A stretch of 64,000 nt of DNA from contig NZ_RKHK01000001.1 of the NCBI RefSeq assembly GCF_003752405.1, positions 2,976,001-3,040,000 on the forward strand. The letters run 5' to 3'. The position numbers were made by a program, and so were the translations under genes. How positions within the stretch are numbered: position 1 is the first letter of the stretch; the number at the start of each line of letters is the position of its first letter. Below the pieces are notes generated by a model. That model was given only the letters and a program-made list of their open reading frames with translations. It was not told where the DNA came from and searched no databases. Of this stretch, positions 1 through 7,990 are shown one piece after another. The DNA is from Bogoriella caseilytica. Its GTDB lineage: Bacteria > Actinomycetota > Actinomycetes > Actinomycetales > Actinomycetaceae.

Positions 1-1002
1 GCAATCGCGAGAGCCGTGGCCACGGCGGCTGCCAGGGACGAACGCCCGTGGGTGATGGTCGCACCCGGCCTGCACGGCCTCGACCCCACGTTGACGGCGG
101 AAGCGGCGATGAGTGGCGAACGCACGGTCCCGGCACTGGCCACCATCGAGGATGCCGTGCGTTCTCTGGCCGGGGCATTGGGTCATGCGCGTTGGCGCGC
201 CCGGGCGGAGGATCCGTTCCTCGACCTGCCCGGCATCGATCCAGCAGCAGCCCGAGGGATCATCGCAGACCGCCTTCAGGACCTCAGCCCGGGCGGGCGC
301 GTGACGCTCGAAGACGAGGAGGCGGCCGCGGTGTTGGCCAGCTACGGCATCGCAGTGCTTCGCTCGACGGTGGTCGCCGACGCTGAGGAAGCGGTGGCGG
401 CCGCGCGCACCTGCGGCTATCCCGTGGTGCTCAAGACTGTGAGCGATGCGCTCCGCCATCGCGCGGATCTCGGCGGTGTCCGCCTGGACCTGGGAAGCGA
501 CGACGAGGTGCGCGAGGCCTTCGATCGCCTGGCCGAACGGAGCCGGGAGTTGCTCGGCCGGGAGGTCGCGGTGGCGGTGCAGCCACAGGCTCCGCCAGGT
601 GTGGCCTGCATCATCCGTGGCAGCGAGGACGATCTCTATGGTCCCGTCGTCTCCTTCGGCCTGTCCGGCGATGCCTCGGAGCTGCTCGGTGACGTCAGCT
701 ACCGGGTGCCACCGCTCACCGCAGCAGATGTGACCTCCATGATCCACTCGGTGCGCGCCGCACCACGGCTGATGGGTCAGCGCGGGCTGCCGCGCGCCGA
801 CCTCGACGCGGTGGCGGACCTGCTCTCGCGGGTCTCCTTGCTCACTGATGACCTGCCTGAGATCGCCGAGGTCTCCCTCAACCCGGTGATTGCCGGCCCA
901 GGAGGTGCCCAGGTGGCCGGGTTCACGGTGCGCATCGCGCGCCCGGCCCGCCAGGACGCCGGGCGGCGGGCACTGCCGTCCCCGCATCACGCCCCGGCCT
1001 GA
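1..1002 (+). CDS. ADP-forming acyl-CoA synthetase, C-terminal ATP-grasp part (5' end outside window)
   Basis: The reading frame is open from the first base, so this is the 3' part of a longer gene. About 333 codons are visible. From roughly residue 80 onward the protein matches the ATP-grasp subunit of NDP-forming acyl-CoA synthetases: a region beginning near GRVTLEDEEA, then PVVLKTVSDALRHRADLGGV with the typical lysine and His-Arg segment, and a C-terminal EVSLNPVI metal/nucleotide motif. In many actinobacteria this domain is fused behind CoA-binding domains and a GNAT acetyltransferase (Pat-type protein), which would regulate acyl-CoA synthetases by lysine acetylation. Whether a GNAT domain is present here cannot be seen. 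The family is clear; the exact substrate is not. The next gene starts 34 nt downstream. Confidence 0.85.
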   Translation, partial: AIARAVATAAARDERPWVMVAPGLHGLDPTLTAEAAMSGERTVPALATIEDAVRSLAGALGHARWRARAEDPFLDLPGIDPAAARGIIADRLQDLSPGGRVTLEDEEAAAVLASYGIAVLRSTVVADAEEAVAAARTCGYPVVLKTVSDALRHRADLGGVRLDLGSDDEVREAFDRLAERSRELLGREVAVAVQPQAPPGVACIIRGSEDDLYGPVVSFGLSGDASELLGDVSYRVPPLTAADVTSMIHSVRAAPRLMGQRGLPRADLDAVADLLSRVSLLTDDLPEIAEVSLNPVIAGPGGAQVAGFTVRIARPARQDAGRRALPSPHHAPA

Positions 1003-1036
1003 ATGCGATGTGGGCGCCTCGTGGGAGACTGGAAGC

Positions 1037-1609
1037 GTGCTGACCGACTACGCCAAACGACTGCGCGCCGAACTCGACCGGGCCGGGTACTACCCGGAGC
1101 TGGTCGCTGGGGTGCTGGACGTAGCTGTGGCCGAAGAGGAGGTGCATGCCTTCCTGGTGCACCCGGAGACGACCTTCGACCACACCGAGGTTTTCCGGCA
1201 TCTGACTGCCATGGTGCTCACGCAGAGCCGCCTGATCATCGGCCATGTGGATGACGCCCCGGGATCGAACCCCGATGCGCCCCCCGCCGCCTTGGCCACC
1301 ACCGAGGCGGTCGGCTTGCACCACATCCGCTCCGTGAGCCTCACCCACGGCGTGTCCGACCCCGAGCAGGCTCGCGCCGCCCGCACTCAAGAACTCACCC
1401 TCTCGGTCACGTGGGGCGCCAGCCAATCCGTGGACCTGGCACCAGCGGGCTGCGGCGATCCCGATTGCGAGGCCGACCATGGCTACACCGGGGCCCTGGC
1501 GCCCGAGGGCGTGGAACTGCGCGTGGCGGCTCCGGCGGAGGGCGAGAAGGCCCTCCACGCGGCGATCGCCTTCGCCCGTGAGCTCTCGGCTGCGACCGCG
1601 CGGCGCTGA
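1037..1609 (+). CDS. DUF5998 family protein
   Basis: A 190-residue soluble protein of the actinobacterial DUF5998 family, recognised from its opening (LTDYAKRLRAELDRAGYYPE), the central HPETTFDHTEVFRHLT segment and a C-terminal stretch containing CGDPDCEADHGY. No signal peptide or membrane segment is visible. The GTG start was chosen because it gives the usual family N terminus; an upstream in-frame start would overlap the preceding synthetase gene. The Cys-x4-Cys-x3-His pattern near the C terminus could bind a metal, but this is only a guess. The function of the family is unknown to me. It lies between an acyl-CoA synthetase and a phosphodiesterase, a common actinobacterial arrangement, and the next gene begins almost at its stop codon. 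Confidence 0.8.
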   Translation: MLTDYAKRLRAELDRAGYYPELVAGVLDVAVAEEEVHAFLVHPETTFDHTEVFRHLTAMVLTQSRLIIGHVDDAPGSNPDAPPAALATTEAVGLHHIRSVSLTHGVSDPEQARAARTQELTLSVTWGASQSVDLAPAGCGDPDCEADHGYTGALAPEGVELRVAAPAEGEKALHAAIAFARELSAATARR

Positions 1610-1613
1610 CGTG

Positions 1614-2789
1614 ATGGCCCCGAGCGAACTGCCGGTGCCACACCCGGGGCGCCAGCTGCGCGCGGTGCTGCCGGCTGCGCTCGACGCGACCGGAGTCACC
1701 ACCTCCTCCGCCGACCGCGACTCAGCGCGGGATCGCGCGGATCTGGGCCTGCCGGAAGCCACCTCGGTGTGCGTCGTGCTCATTGACGGACTGGGCCTGC
1801 GGCAGCTGGCCGAACGCAGCGGGCACGCGCCTTTCCTGCGTTCTCGCTTGCCACAGACTCAGACCCTGAGCACCACCACTCCCTCGACCACGGCCACCGC
1901 CCTGACCGCGCTCGGAACCGGCGAACTCGGTGGCGCCACGGGCATGCTGGGATACAGCCTGCTCGACCCCATGTCACCGTCCCACCGCCCGAGTGCCGTC
2001 TCGCTGGTGGGCTGGCGCGATACCACCCTCGACCCTCGTACCTGGCAGCCACGACCGACCCTGGCGGAGCAGCTTCGTGAGCAGCGCAGCGAAGGCGGCT
2101 CCATGGCAGTGGCCCAGATCGGACCGGCGAAGTTCGCCTCCTCAGGGCTGACGTTGTGCGCCTTCCGGGGCATGGAGTACGTGGCTGCGGAGTCGATGTC
2201 CGATCGCGTGGAGGCAGCCGTCCGGGTGCTTCGTGGTGGCACCAGGGTGGCCTACCTCTATTGGAGCGAAGTGGACCACGTCGGTCATGCGCACGGCTGG
2301 CGCTCTACGGAGTGGGGCGAGGAGGTCGAGCGGGTCGACGCCGAACTCGCCGTGCTCGCTCGTCGGCTCCCGCGTGGCACGCTGCTGCTGGTCACTGCAG
2401 ACCACGGCATGGTCGATGCCGGGGAGCGCATCGACGTGGCCGAGGACCCCAGGCTCACCGCCGGCGTGAAGCTCGTGGCGGGCGAGGAGCGCTTTGCCCA
2501 CGTCTACTGCCAGGCGGGCGAGGCCGAGTCGGTCACGGCGCGCTGGCGTGCGGTACTGGGCGATCGTGCTCAGGTGCTCTCCCGTGCTGAGCTGGGCGCC
2601 TCCGGGTTGGTGGGCTCGGATCTCTCACGGTTGAGCGTCGCCGGTGACCTCGTCGCGATTCCCGCACTCGGCTGGGGCATTGTGGACTCTCGCAGCCAGC
2701 CTGCGAGAGCTCTGGCCATGAAGGGCGTCCACGGTGGCCTGAGCCCTGAAGAGCTCGAGGTTCCCCTCCTGGCCGAGCTGATCAGCTGA
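1614..2789 (+). CDS. alkaline-phosphatase superfamily protein (type I phosphodiesterase/nucleotide pyrophosphatase-like)
   Basis: A 391-residue protein with the metal and nucleophile signatures of the phosphodiesterase/nucleotide pyrophosphatase branch of the alkaline phosphatase superfamily. These are VVLIDGLG with metal-binding Asp58, STTTPSTT with probable nucleophile Thr88, YWSEVDHVGHAHG, and TADHGMVD with Asp263-His264. These residues normally hold two zinc ions and attack a phosphodiester or phosphonate. The ATG at 1614 is used; a GTG one codon earlier is equally possible. It follows the DUF5998 stop by 4 nt and is probably co-transcribed. No signal peptide is seen, so it should act in the cytoplasm. 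The substrate is not predictable from sequence. Confidence 0.85.
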   Translation: MAPSELPVPHPGRQLRAVLPAALDATGVTTSSADRDSARDRADLGLPEATSVCVVLIDGLGLRQLAERSGHAPFLRSRLPQTQTLSTTTPSTTATALTALGTGELGGATGMLGYSLLDPMSPSHRPSAVSLVGWRDTTLDPRTWQPRPTLAEQLREQRSEGGSMAVAQIGPAKFASSGLTLCAFRGMEYVAAESMSDRVEAAVRVLRGGTRVAYLYWSEVDHVGHAHGWRSTEWGEEVERVDAELAVLARRLPRGTLLLVTADHGMVDAGERIDVAEDPRLTAGVKLVAGEERFAHVYCQAGEAESVTARWRAVLGDRAQVLSRAELGASGLVGSDLSRLSVAGDLVAIPALGWGIVDSRSQPARALAMKGVHGGLSPEELEVPLLAELIS

Positions 2790-2847
2790 TCAGCGGCGCG
2801 CGCGACCGGAGATCCCGCGCCACGGCGACCGTGCTCTCAGCCGGGTT

Positions 2848-3915
2848 TCAGTCCGGCCGGGCGCCGAAGACGATCTCGTCCCAGCTGGGGACTGAGCGCC
2901 GGTCGCGGCGGCGTGCGCGCCGCTCGGGCGGCTTGGAGTCGTCGTCGGACTCCTGGCTTGTGGGATCCTCGGCGCGGAGGCTCTCCTCTGGCTGACTCGG
3001 GGACGTCTCCGTGTCAGGCTGCGCCTGCTCCGGTGCCGCTGGTTCCTTCCGCCGTTTGGGCAGGGTCAGGACGTGGGCGTCGCGCGCAAGTTCAGGTTGC
3101 GATGCCGGCGGGTGCGCACCCCACAGTGGTGCGTCCTCATCCTCGAGTTCAAGCTCGGGTTGGAGGTCCTGCCGGCTGCCGCGATGGGCGGCCAGATCAT
3201 CGAGAAGCGCCTCGGTGCCGCCGTCGGCCTCATCCTCCTGCGGGTCCTGACCGGCCGGGATCTCCGCGTTCCCAGCGGCGAGGCCGGGAGAGGCTGCGGT
3301 CATGGGGGTGAGGGGACTGAGCGCTGCCGGGGAGAAGCGCGAGGGGCGCGCCGGGGCGCTCAGATCGGTCTCGGAGAGCCAGCGCGCTTCGTCGTCGATG
3401 GCCTCCAGGGTGCGTGAGGACAGCTCGACGCTCCAGGTGGCCGCGCGTTCCTTGCCGCCGGCCACGAAGCGAACCGTGACCTCCCAGGGTCGCCCGGCCC
3501 GACGCGTGGCCGACCAGCTGAGTTCGTCGATATCGGCGCCTCGAGTCGCAAGGCGATCCAGTGCCAGGTCACCGAGTTGGGGTGCCTCGTGGTCCCGGCC
3601 CACACGCAGACTCTGTGCCTGCTGCACCACCCACTCGCGCTCAGCGAGCACCGGGCCCAGATAGCGCCGGATGCGTTCGTCGTCGACGCCGGTGCTCTCC
3701 GAGACCTCTTCGACTGTGGCGCCGGCGCGCAGAGATGCCTGGATGTCCTTCGGGCTCATCGTCGGGGCGTCGTCCGGACCGCCGGCCGGTCGGCTCTCGC
3801 GCACGGCAGAGCGCAGTGCGCCGTTGACGGCGAGGCGGTAGCGCTGGCCTGCGGCGTCGACGAGAGTGAGGTGCTCACCGTCTCCGGCCGGACCGAGCAG
3901 CGTCAGCTCATCCAT
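2848..3915 (-). CDS. sepH: cell division protein SepH (DUF3071)
   Basis: A 355-residue protein whose N terminus (MDELTLLGPAGDGEHL, then RYRLAVNGALRSAVRE) and helix-turn-helix-like segment (SPKDIQASLRAGATVEEVSESTGV) identify SepH, the conserved actinobacterial FtsZ-binding protein that stimulates Z-ring assembly. The folded DUF3071 domain covers about the first 190 residues. The rest is a long acidic, low-complexity tail ending in a basic segment and a WDEIVFGARPD motif typical of the family's C terminus. An ATG at 3915 gives the expected N terminus; earlier in-frame starts would add an unrelated extension. It is divergent from the DUF4193 gene, the usual actinobacterial context. Confidence 0.92.
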   Translation of the reverse strand: MDELTLLGPAGDGEHLTLVDAAGQRYRLAVNGALRSAVRESRPAGGPDDAPTMSPKDIQASLRAGATVEEVSESTGVDDERIRRYLGPVLAEREWVVQQAQSLRVGRDHEAPQLGDLALDRLATRGADIDELSWSATRRAGRPWEVTVRFVAGGKERAATWSVELSSRTLEAIDDEARWLSETDLSAPARPSRFSPAALSPLTPMTAASPGLAAGNAEIPAGQDPQEDEADGGTEALLDDLAAHRGSRQDLQPELELEDEDAPLWGAHPPASQPELARDAHVLTLPKRRKEPAAPEQAQPDTETSPSQPEESLRAEDPTSQESDDDSKPPERRARRRDRRSVPSWDEIVFGARPD

Positions 3916-4225
3916 GTCACGAGCGTGCCACCGCCGAGCTGCCACCCGCGGGAGGACTCGCGGCGATTCGCTGACCGGTCTGCCGTGCATGACCGGGGGG
4001 CCTCCCTCGACGTGCGGATCGGCAGGAAGATCGCATGATCTGCGTCACGTCCGGCGCCCTCCCGTTAAGACCCGGTCGCTATCAGGCGTCGGGTGGGGCA
4101 CAATCCCGTGTTCGCGGGAACAATCCCCAGCCCCACACGTTGTTCCCGGCAGAACTCCCCACACCGTGCGTGAGAAGGAATCCTCCTCCTCACGCCAACC
4201 AGAAGATCCGGAGCGTGACGCCCGC
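3916..4225. other. 310-bp divergent intergenic region between sepH and the DUF4193 gene
   Basis: No convincing gene is present. The region must hold the promoters of both flanking genes. On the DUF4193 side it contains nested inverted repeats: GTGGGGC (4093-4099) with GCCCCAC (4130-4136), and GGGAACAA (4116-4123) with TTGTTCCC (4140-4147). The two pairs interleave, so they would be alternative rather than simultaneous stems. They could form a structured 5' leader or be binding sites. No known riboswitch is recognised. Confidence 0.4.
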
Positions 4226-4525
4226 ATGGCGACCGATTACGACGCACCGCGCAAGAACGAAGAGGACCTCAACGAGGACTCCATCGAAGAGCTCAAGGCA
4301 CGACGCTCTGAGAATGCGCAACCTGCGGTAGACGAGGACGAGGCCGAGGCGGCCGAGGGCTTTGAGCTCCCGGGCGCCGACCTGTCAGGCGAGGAGCTCT
4401 CCGTACGAGTGCTTCCGCGTCAAGCTGACGAGTTCACCTGTTCCCGGTGTTTCCTCGTCCATCACCGCAGTCAGCTCGCCTACGAGGAGGCCGGTCAGCT
4501 CGTCTGCTCCGAGTGCGCCGCCTGA
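4226..4525 (+). CDS. DUF4193 family small zinc-ribbon-like protein
   Basis: A 99-residue acidic protein of the actinobacterial DUF4193 family. It opens with MATDYDAPRKNEEDLNEDSI, typical of the family, and ends with two Cys pairs (CSRC and CSEC about 24 residues apart, with HH between them) that should form a small zinc ribbon. The middle is an acidic linker. The start was chosen for the family N terminus. The role is unknown; the protein is found almost only in Actinobacteria. Its 3' end overlaps the convergent DUF3093 gene by 31 bp. Confidence 0.9.
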   Translation: MATDYDAPRKNEEDLNEDSIEELKARRSENAQPAVDEDEAEAAEGFELPGADLSGEELSVRVLPRQADEFTCSRCFLVHHRSQLAYEEAGQLVCSECAA

Positions 4526-4995
4526 CGGCGGGCCTCGGACAGCACGGCCTCCAGTTCCTCGGGCCGCCGCGTGCACACCAACCAGTACGGTGTGGCGTCA
4601 CGCGCATCGGCTACGGCAATTCGCACGCCCGTGCGCACCCACGCCCGATGGCAAGTGTGTGCACGGGCGTCCGCGCGCGTGCCCATCCACTCCTTCAGAC
4701 CGGCCTCGTCGAGTCTCTCGATCTCACCGAGGGCGCTCAGGGGGATCGTGGCGCCACCGGCACGGAGACGGGCCTCGTCCGCAGTGCCGCCATCGGCGCA
4801 ATCCCCACCATCGATGACGCGGACCTGCGGCGCGGTGATGATGCCGAGCAGGGAGAAGGCCGCCACCGTCGCAACCCCCGCCATCGTGGCGGCAAGCGGG
4901 CCCCACAGCGAGAAGACCAAGGCCGCAGCGCCACCGCAGAGCACGGAGATCAGGTGGAAGCCCGGGCCGGGGACGAGTCGTTCCGAGTAGCGCAC
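4495..4995 (-). CDS. DUF3093 family membrane protein
   Basis: A protein of about 166 residues beginning MRYSERLVPGPGF (GTG start), a form typical of DUF3093. Two hydrophobic segments follow at roughly residues 10-55 (LISVLCGGAAALVFSLWG and AATMAGVATVAAFSLLGII), then a soluble C-terminal domain containing DARDATPYWLVCTRRPEELEA, also typical. It is a predicted two-helix inner-membrane protein of unknown function, found next to DUF4193 and usually dut in actinobacteria. The stop lies inside the 3' end of the opposing DUF4193 gene. An ATG at 5064 would extend the protein by 23 residues, but the family N terminus favours the GTG at 4995. Confidence 0.85.
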   Translation of the reverse strand: MRYSERLVPGPGFHLISVLCGGAAALVFSLWGPLAATMAGVATVAAFSLLGIITAPQVRVIDGGDCADGGTADEARLRAGGATIPLSALGEIERLDEAGLKEWMGTRADARAHTCHRAWVRTGVRIAVADARDATPYWLVCTRRPEELEAVLSEARRQAAHSEQTS

Positions 4996-5072
4996 CCCAC
5001 CACTGTGCCATGCGCTAGTAGCATCAAGGGCGCCGTCCGGCCACCACCAACCAAGGAGCATCACCGAACGTC

Positions 5073-5732
5073 ATGAGCTGGTTCTCGCGCCGAAAGCGCC
5101 GCACCGCCGAGACCGACGAGGCCACGCCCGCCGGACCGATCATCCCGGACCACCCCGGCCCCTACGACATCTCCGAGTTGCCGGACCTCGGCGCCCGAGC
5201 GGATCTGGGTGCTCTGCGTGTGCCGGTGCGCCCGGGGATGCGCCTGCGCCTGGACATGGAACGCAAGTCCCGCAACATCGTCGCGGCGACGCTCGCCGGC
5301 AATGGCTCATCGCTGCAGTTGCAGGTCTTTGCCGCCCCGCGGTCGGCGGGGCTGTGGGACGAGCTCCGCGAGGAGATCGCCGAGTCGATCACCACCCAGC
5401 GTGGTACCAGCGAGGACGTGGAGGGCGAGTTCGGCCATGAGCTGCTCACCCGTATTCCCGTGCGCACACCACAGGGGGGAGTCGGGCACCGCCCGGCACG
5501 GTTCATCGGGGTCGACGGGCCGCGATGGTTCCTGCGCGCGATGCTTGCGGGCCGCGCAGCGGTCGACGAAGCCGCCGCCGCTCCCTATCTCGACATCTTG
5601 CGCGGCGTGGTGGTGGTGCGCGGCCCCGAGGCCCACGCACCCCGCGAGGTGCTGGTGCTGCGTCACCCCGGAGACGCGGCGGATGAAGAGGTGGAGACCA
5701 CCGCAACAGATGGCACCGCGGTGCGCCCGTGA
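5073..5732 (+). CDS. DUF3710 family protein
   Basis: A 219-residue protein starting MSWFSRRKRR and continuing with DISELPDLGARADLGALRVPV and a C-terminal PRWFLRAMLAGRAAVD segment, the hallmarks of DUF3710. It is soluble with a strongly basic N terminus and has no assigned biochemical function. In most actinobacteria this gene follows dut; here nothing lies between it and the divergent DUF3093 gene except 77 nt. A possible -10 element (TAGCAT near 5018) lies upstream. Its last codons overlap the GTG start of the DUF3159 gene by 4 nt, implying coupled translation. Confidence 0.88.
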   Translation: MSWFSRRKRRTAETDEATPAGPIIPDHPGPYDISELPDLGARADLGALRVPVRPGMRLRLDMERKSRNIVAATLAGNGSSLQLQVFAAPRSAGLWDELREEIAESITTQRGTSEDVEGEFGHELLTRIPVRTPQGGVGHRPARFIGVDGPRWFLRAMLAGRAAVDEAAAAPYLDILRGVVVVRGPEAHAPREVLVLRHPGDAADEEVETTATDGTAVRP

Positions 5733-6469
5733 GTACCCCGCATGAGGAGCCGGCCGAGGCGGTCCGGGAGGCAGCTGCCCGATCGAAGTTCCGGCAGCTG
5801 AATGCCGAGCAGTACTCGGTCAAGGAAGCCATCGGCGGCGTGCGCGGGATGGTCGAGTCGGTGCTCCCGGGCGCGGTCTTCGTCGTCGCTTTCATCATCA
5901 CGCGGGATCTCATGCCGCCGCTCATCGCCTCGCTCTCGGTCGCGGCGGTGCTGACGCTCGTGCGCCTGATCCAGCGCACCCCGGTCTCCCAGGCACTCAG
6001 CGGGCTCGTCGGTGTCGCGATCGGCGTGGTGTGGGCCCTGGTCACCGGCGAGCCCGAGGACTTCTTCGTCATGGGCCTGGTGATCAATGCGGCCTACCTG
6101 CTCGCTGTGCTCCTCTCGATCCTGGTGCGCTGGCCTGTGGTGGGTGTGGTGGTGGCGCTGCTACGTGGCGATGGCTTCGCCTGGCGCACCGATCCCGAGC
6201 AGAGCCTGCGTCGCCGCCGTTTCACCCAGGCCACCTGGGTGTGGGTGGGGATGTTCGCCCTACGTCTGGCCGTGCAGGTTCCGCTGTACCTCAGTGCTGC
6301 GGTGGCCTGGCTCGGCACCGCCCGACTGGCCATGGGGATACCGCTGTGGGCCCTGGTGCTGTATCTGACCTGGTTGCTGGTGCGCGAACCAGCCACCCCG
6401 GAGGCGACCGAGAGCGCCGCGGCCACCGAGCCGGCGCCCGTGATCATCGACGACTCCTCACGCGACTGA
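5729..6469 (+). CDS. DUF3159 family integral membrane protein
   Basis: A 246-residue protein with about six hydrophobic segments (for example LPGAVFVVAFIITRDLM, FFVMGLVINAAYLLAVLLS and LWALVLYLTWLLV) after a soluble N terminus containing YSVKEAIGGVRGMVES, typical of DUF3159. It is predicted to sit in the cytoplasmic membrane; its function is not known. The GTG start overlaps the DUF3710 stop by 4 nt, and its TGA shares a base with the next gene's ATG, so the three genes form one translationally coupled unit. The TrkA and APC-transporter genes that often follow DUF3159 are absent. Confidence 0.85.
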   Translation: MSTPHEEPAEAVREAAARSKFRQLNAEQYSVKEAIGGVRGMVESVLPGAVFVVAFIITRDLMPPLIASLSVAAVLTLVRLIQRTPVSQALSGLVGVAIGVVWALVTGEPEDFFVMGLVINAAYLLAVLLSILVRWPVVGVVVALLRGDGFAWRTDPEQSLRRRRFTQATWVWVGMFALRLAVQVPLYLSAAVAWLGTARLAMGIPLWALVLYLTWLLVREPATPEATESAAATEPAPVIIDDSSRD

Positions 6470-7749
6470 TGCCGTTCACAGAGCTGCTCGTGGGCCAGCC
6501 GGCCCACGGCGGGCATTGCGTGGCGCGTGTCCCCGACGGCGAGGGGGAGCGTGTGGTGTTCGTGCGCCACGCGCTGCCCGGTGAGCGGGTGCGTGTGACG
6601 ATCACCGAACATCGCTCGAGCTTCCTGCGCGGCGAGGCCGTCGAGATCCTCGAGCCCTCGGCGGACCGCGTGGATTCGCCCTGGCCGGAGGCCGGCGCCG
6701 GGGGCGTGGGGGGCGGTGAACTCGCGCACGCGAGCCTGCCCGCACAACGCCGGTGGAAGCAGCACGTGCTGGCCGAGACCCTGCGCCGGATCGGCGGGCC
6801 CGAACTCGCGGAGCAGGCGGGGGAGGTCCCCGAGCCACGGGCGCTGCCCGGTGATGACGAGGCCGGAGGCCTCGGCTATCGCACCAGGGTGAGCCTGACC
6901 GTGGCGCAGGACGGCACCGCTGGCATGCATGCCCACCGCGGGCACGAGGTCCGCTCGCTCGGCGGCATGCCCCTGGCGGCCCCGGGGATCGCGGATCTCG
7001 ATCTCCTGGGGCCGGAGAGCCCTTGGCGGTCACTGTGGCACCCCGGCGCGCGGTTGACCGCGGTGGCACCCTCGGCCGATGAGCCTCTTCTCCTGATCGA
7101 TGGCAAACCCGCCTCGTTACCAGGCCGCCGTCGTCCGCGCCGGAGTGTGCGCGAACGGGTGAGCACCGCTGTCGGTCCCCTCGACTACCGCGTGGACACA
7201 GCCGGCTTCTGGCAGGTCCATCGCCAGGCCCCCGCCGTCCTGGCCGAGGAGGTTCTTGCCGCCGCTGCGGCTGGAGGCGACACGGCGAACGCTCTTGCCG
7301 GCGCCCAGATCCTGGAGCTCTACGCCGGGGCTGGACTGCTGACCCTGCCCCTCGCTCACGCCGTGGGTGCGAGCGGTGCCGTCATGACGGTCGAGGGTGC
7401 AGCCAGCGCCGTCCAGGACGCCCGTCGCAACCTGGCCGGCCAGAATCAGGTCACGCTCGGACAGGCGCGTATTGACGCCGGTACGGTCCGCGAGGCGGCA
7501 GCTGAGTTCGGTGGTGCGCCCGACGTGGTGGTGCTCGACCCGCCGCGCGCCGGCGCCGGTGCGGAGGTCATGGCGGCGATCGCCGCGGTGCGGGCCCGCC
7601 GAGTCGTGCTCGTCTCCTGCGATCCGGCTGCACTGGCTCGTGACGCGGCCGACGCGCTGGGCCGCGGCTACCGGGTGGAGCGGATGGTGCCGCTGGACTT
7701 CTTCCCGCATACCCATCACGTCGAGGTTGTCACGACGCTCGTGCGCTGA
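6469..7749 (+). CDS. TRAM-domain class I SAM-dependent RNA methyltransferase (TrmA/RlmD-type, uracil-C5)
   Basis: A 426-residue protein. An N-terminal TRAM domain (about 1-60, VGQPAHGGHCVARV) precedes a substrate region and a C-terminal Rossmann methyltransferase fold. That fold has the SAM motif LELYAGAGLLTLPLA, the DPPRAGA motif and the catalytic SCDPAALARD with nucleophile Cys384. The family transfers methyl from SAM to C5 of uracil in tRNA or rRNA. Unusually, the four cysteines that hold the [4Fe-4S] cluster in RlmD-type enzymes appear replaced: Trp72, Val80, Gly83 and Met167 occupy the places where C-x7-C-x2-C and a later Cys are expected. The catalytic Cys is intact, so it may be an active cluster-free enzyme. 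Its ATG shares a base with the DUF3159 stop. Confidence 0.88.
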   Translation: MPFTELLVGQPAHGGHCVARVPDGEGERVVFVRHALPGERVRVTITEHRSSFLRGEAVEILEPSADRVDSPWPEAGAGGVGGGELAHASLPAQRRWKQHVLAETLRRIGGPELAEQAGEVPEPRALPGDDEAGGLGYRTRVSLTVAQDGTAGMHAHRGHEVRSLGGMPLAAPGIADLDLLGPESPWRSLWHPGARLTAVAPSADEPLLLIDGKPASLPGRRRPRRSVRERVSTAVGPLDYRVDTAGFWQVHRQAPAVLAEEVLAAAAAGGDTANALAGAQILELYAGAGLLTLPLAHAVGASGAVMTVEGAASAVQDARRNLAGQNQVTLGQARIDAGTVREAAAEFGGAPDVVVLDPPRAGAGAEVMAAIAAVRARRVVLVSCDPAALARDAADALGRGYRVERMVPLDFFPHTHHVEVVTTLVR

Positions 7750-7835
7750 GAACTGTCTGCTGGCACCGCGCTGACTGTGGTGGAGCGCCCCTCGCGCCGC
7801 CCGCGTGCCGAGTGGACAGTGCGGCCCGCGGCAAA

Positions 7836-7855
7836 GTATCTTGATATCGAGATAC
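7836..7855. promoter_or_regulatory. near-perfect 20-bp palindrome upstream of aconitase (TamR-like operator candidate)
   Basis: The half-site GTATCTTGAT is followed at once by ATCGAGATAC, giving nine of ten complementary positions. It lies about 135 bp before the acnA start, in the only intergenic space available for its promoter. From memory it resembles the palindromes bound by the MarR-family regulator TamR upstream of aconitase and other TCA-cycle genes in Streptomyces. The resemblance is not verified, and no such regulator gene is in this window. Confidence 0.5.
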
Positions 7856-7990
7856 CGCGCTGATGGTGGGCTGGTGCAATGTCGCCGATCCTGCTTGGCG
7901 GCCCGGTGCGTGGGAGCATTGCTCCCAGGAAACCTGGATGGTCGGTCGTATCTGCGGCGAGTGACCATCCCAGAATCGAGGGAGTCACCA

